A stretch of DNA of 64,000 nt from Marinomonas maritima (GTDB taxonomy: Bacteria; Pseudomonadota; Gammaproteobacteria; Pseudomonadales; Marinomonadaceae): assembly GCF_024435075.2 (NCBI RefSeq), contig NZ_JAMZEG020000002.1, positions 759,501-823,500 of the forward strand. Direction: 5' to 3'. Below are positions 62,834 through 64,000 of the stretch, one piece after another. Made by a program: the position numbers and the translations under genes. Below the pieces are notes generated by a model. It did no database searches. It saw only the letters and a program-made list of their open reading frames with translations, and was not told where the DNA came from. Positions within the stretch are counted from its first letter, which is position 1; every line of letters starts with the position of its first letter.

Positions 62834-63340
62834 TCAGACAAAGCTGTCTGACCATCGATAAACCCAACAGTCGTGAACTTTAGATTCTAAATTAATAGCG
62901 TCTTTTTGAACTTCATTTATTTGAAAGCCGCAAGATAGAAGGACTTGTATTGACGCTTTGTTATGATCTGCCACTTGAGCATAAACATTTCTCACGCCGT
63001 TACTGGCCCAAACGAGTAGTAAATTTTTTAGTACATACTGAGCTATGCCTTTATTTGTAAAATTTTTAGCTATTCTGTATGACACTTCCAATGACAGATT
63101 TTCATTGTCTAAAATTTGACCATTGAAACGCCCAATCAAAACATTATTCGGCAAATACACTAAATACTGAACTCGCTTAAGGTGCTTCTGAAGCAAGCGT
63201 TTTAAGTAAATTTCTGTTTGTTGACGTAGCATTTGTTTTGGTAGAAATTGAGAGAACCAGCCTCTATTACGAAACTCAAAAAGTAAAATATTTCTAAGGT
63301 CAGCTTCTGTGGCTTGTCGAATTATAAGTGTACTTTTCAT
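62834..63340 (-). CDS. GNAT-family N-acetyltransferase
   Basis: 168 residues. The acetyl-CoA region appears as RIAKNFTNKGIAQYVLKNL (variant of the Q/R-x-x-G-x-G/A loop), and C-terminal IQVLLSCGFQINE matches GNAT motif B. It resembles ribosomal-protein-type acetyltransferases but the substrate is not known. Nothing in the neighbourhood specifies it. Confidence 0.84.
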   Translation of the reverse strand: MKSTLIIRQATEADLRNILLFEFRNRGWFSQFLPKQMLRQQTEIYLKRLLQKHLKRVQYLVYLPNNVLIGRFNGQILDNENLSLEVSYRIAKNFTNKGIAQYVLKNLLLVWASNGVRNVYAQVADHNKASIQVLLSCGFQINEVQKDAINLESKVHDCWVYRWSDSFV

Positions 63341-63487
63341 GGGCTGATTTGTACTTTTAAACTAGTAATACTATGAGCTTAGTGTAGATAGCAATGAAAT
63401 GCTGAATAATGTACTTTTTTCTCTCAATCACATTAGTTCAAGTGATAAAATACTCTGTTTAAATACATGGCAGAGGCACCATAGCCC

Positions 63488-63832
63488 ATGAAGAACCGAA
63501 ATATAGTTTATTCAACAGATCAGGGGCGACTTTGCCCGAATTGTGAGTCCCCTATTTCAGACTGTCAATGCAAAAATGAGCAGATTGTTGGTGATGGTAA
63601 AGTACTCATTAGTCTTGAGACAAAAGGCCGTAAAGGAAAAGGCGTGACGGTTATCAAAGGCCTTCCAATGACGAATGAGGACCTCAAAGTGTTTGGGAAA
63701 AAATTAAAAACACAATGCGGCACCGGTGGCGCTGTAAAGGATGGGCAGATTGAAATCCAAGGAGATAGTCGCCAGAAAATTAAAGAATTACTCGAAAAAG
63801 CTGGATTTTCTAGTAAATTCTCGGGGCGCTAA
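63488..63832 (+). CDS. yciH: YciH/SUI1-family translation factor
   Basis: 114 residues. N-terminal zinc-like Cys cluster (LCPNCESPISDCQC) and the SUI1 core (KGRKGKGVTVIKGLP, CGTGGAVKDGQIEIQGD) define the bacterial eIF1-like YciH. It is thought to influence fidelity of initiation. No obvious SD is present (GAGGCACC lies about 15 bases upstream). A small hairpin follows the stop. Confidence 0.93.
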   Translation: MKNRNIVYSTDQGRLCPNCESPISDCQCKNEQIVGDGKVLISLETKGRKGKGVTVIKGLPMTNEDLKVFGKKLKTQCGTGGAVKDGQIEIQGDSRQKIKELLEKAGFSSKFSGR

Positions 63833-63834
63833 TG

Positions 63835-63860
63835 GCTATTAGAAACTAATAGCTTTATTA
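63835..63860 (+). terminator. Possible terminator after yciH
   Basis: GCTATTAG (63835-63842), loop AAA, CTAATAGC (63846-63853), then TTTATTATATTTT. AT-rich stem, so strength is uncertain. The remaining 140 bases to the window end hold no convincing gene. Confidence 0.5.
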
Positions 63861-64000
63861 TATTTTGTTTTCAAAAACAGTAATATGCAACTAAGCTACA
63901 TAAGATATGGAACGGTAACTTTATCGAGCTTCTAGGTATTTTTATTAAGCATGCACTACCACTAACGAAATGGAACGTCTTAGAGGTTAAAAAATGCGAC

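Noticed and set aside
63994..64000. Start codon of a further gene at the right edge (ATG after AGAGG)
   Set aside because: Only two codons are visible; too little to call.
1..64000. CRISPR arrays, tRNA or rRNA genes, prophage
   Set aside because: No regularly spaced repeats, cloverleaf-like TTC-loop segments, rRNA sequence or phage structural genes were seen on reading; a tRNAscan/Infernal run would be decisive for small RNAs.

Overview
The window is a stretch of chromosome from a moderately AT-rich gammaproteobacterium. Core genes (mltG-tmk-holB-tatD, aroC-prmB, ttcA, hemN-fnr-apt, polB, ybbA-ybbP/tesA, mksFEB), a marine-type acyl-CoA dehydrogenase next to ETF-quinone oxidoreductase, and protein sequences typical of the Oceanospirillales suggest a Marinomonas-like marine bacterium. 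This is inferred from protein family resemblance only; no rRNA gene is present. I saw no tRNA, rRNA, CRISPR array, prophage or intact insertion sequence.

Layout. 1-5620: cell-wall and replication operon (mltG, tmk, holB, tatD), then a Lon-family protease. 5621-7055: a hidden reverse-strand gene for a small secreted protein without an ATG start, a cytochrome b562-like gene and a small charged protein. 7118-13739: AraC regulator, acyl-CoA dehydrogenase, ETF-QO, YaiI, and a type II NADH dehydrogenase. 13822-17124: a copper-efflux operon with a CueR-type operator, a MerR regulator, a P1B ATPase and a 34-residue membrane protein too short for most gene callers. 17185-20560: MFS exporter, divergent LysR/pirin, small membrane protein. 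20561-21104: decayed DNA with a transposase fragment and a 20-bp perfect palindrome.

21105-30883 is mainly reverse-strand housekeeping: yjjG, yjjX, aroC, prmB, a KfrA-like coiled-coil protein, sppA, a HAD phosphatase, an alcohol dehydrogenase, tusA and a hydrolase. Forward phaJ, a secreted Cys-rich protein and a CBS protein are interspersed. 30987-33781 is an oxygen-response cluster (FNR box, hemN, fnr, apt). 33868-34880 is a wrecked IS4-family transposase. 34926-38740 holds yfaZ, ttcA, sprT and recQ.

38837-47235 contains a UPF0149 gene, then a reverse-strand block that may be one operon: cbiX, the MksF-MksE-MksB condensin without the MksG/JetD nuclease, bolA, a STAS protein and a response-regulator phosphatase. 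47394-53000 has a TIGR01777 epimerase, a hemH operon, a TauE/SafE permease and cheV. 53016-63832 carries an EAL-like/HDOD protein overlapping a second tatD, polB, the ybbA-ybbP transporter divergent from tesA, a 2-hydroxyacid dehydrogenase, truC, a GNAT enzyme and yciH.

The most notable items are the hidden secreted gene with an ATT or CTG start, the copper micro-protein with its CueR-type promoter, the FNR-controlled hemN leader, the nuclease-less Mks operon linked to bolA and a STAS/PP2C switch, and the long palindrome in decayed DNA. I did not find a convincing wholly new multi-gene system.
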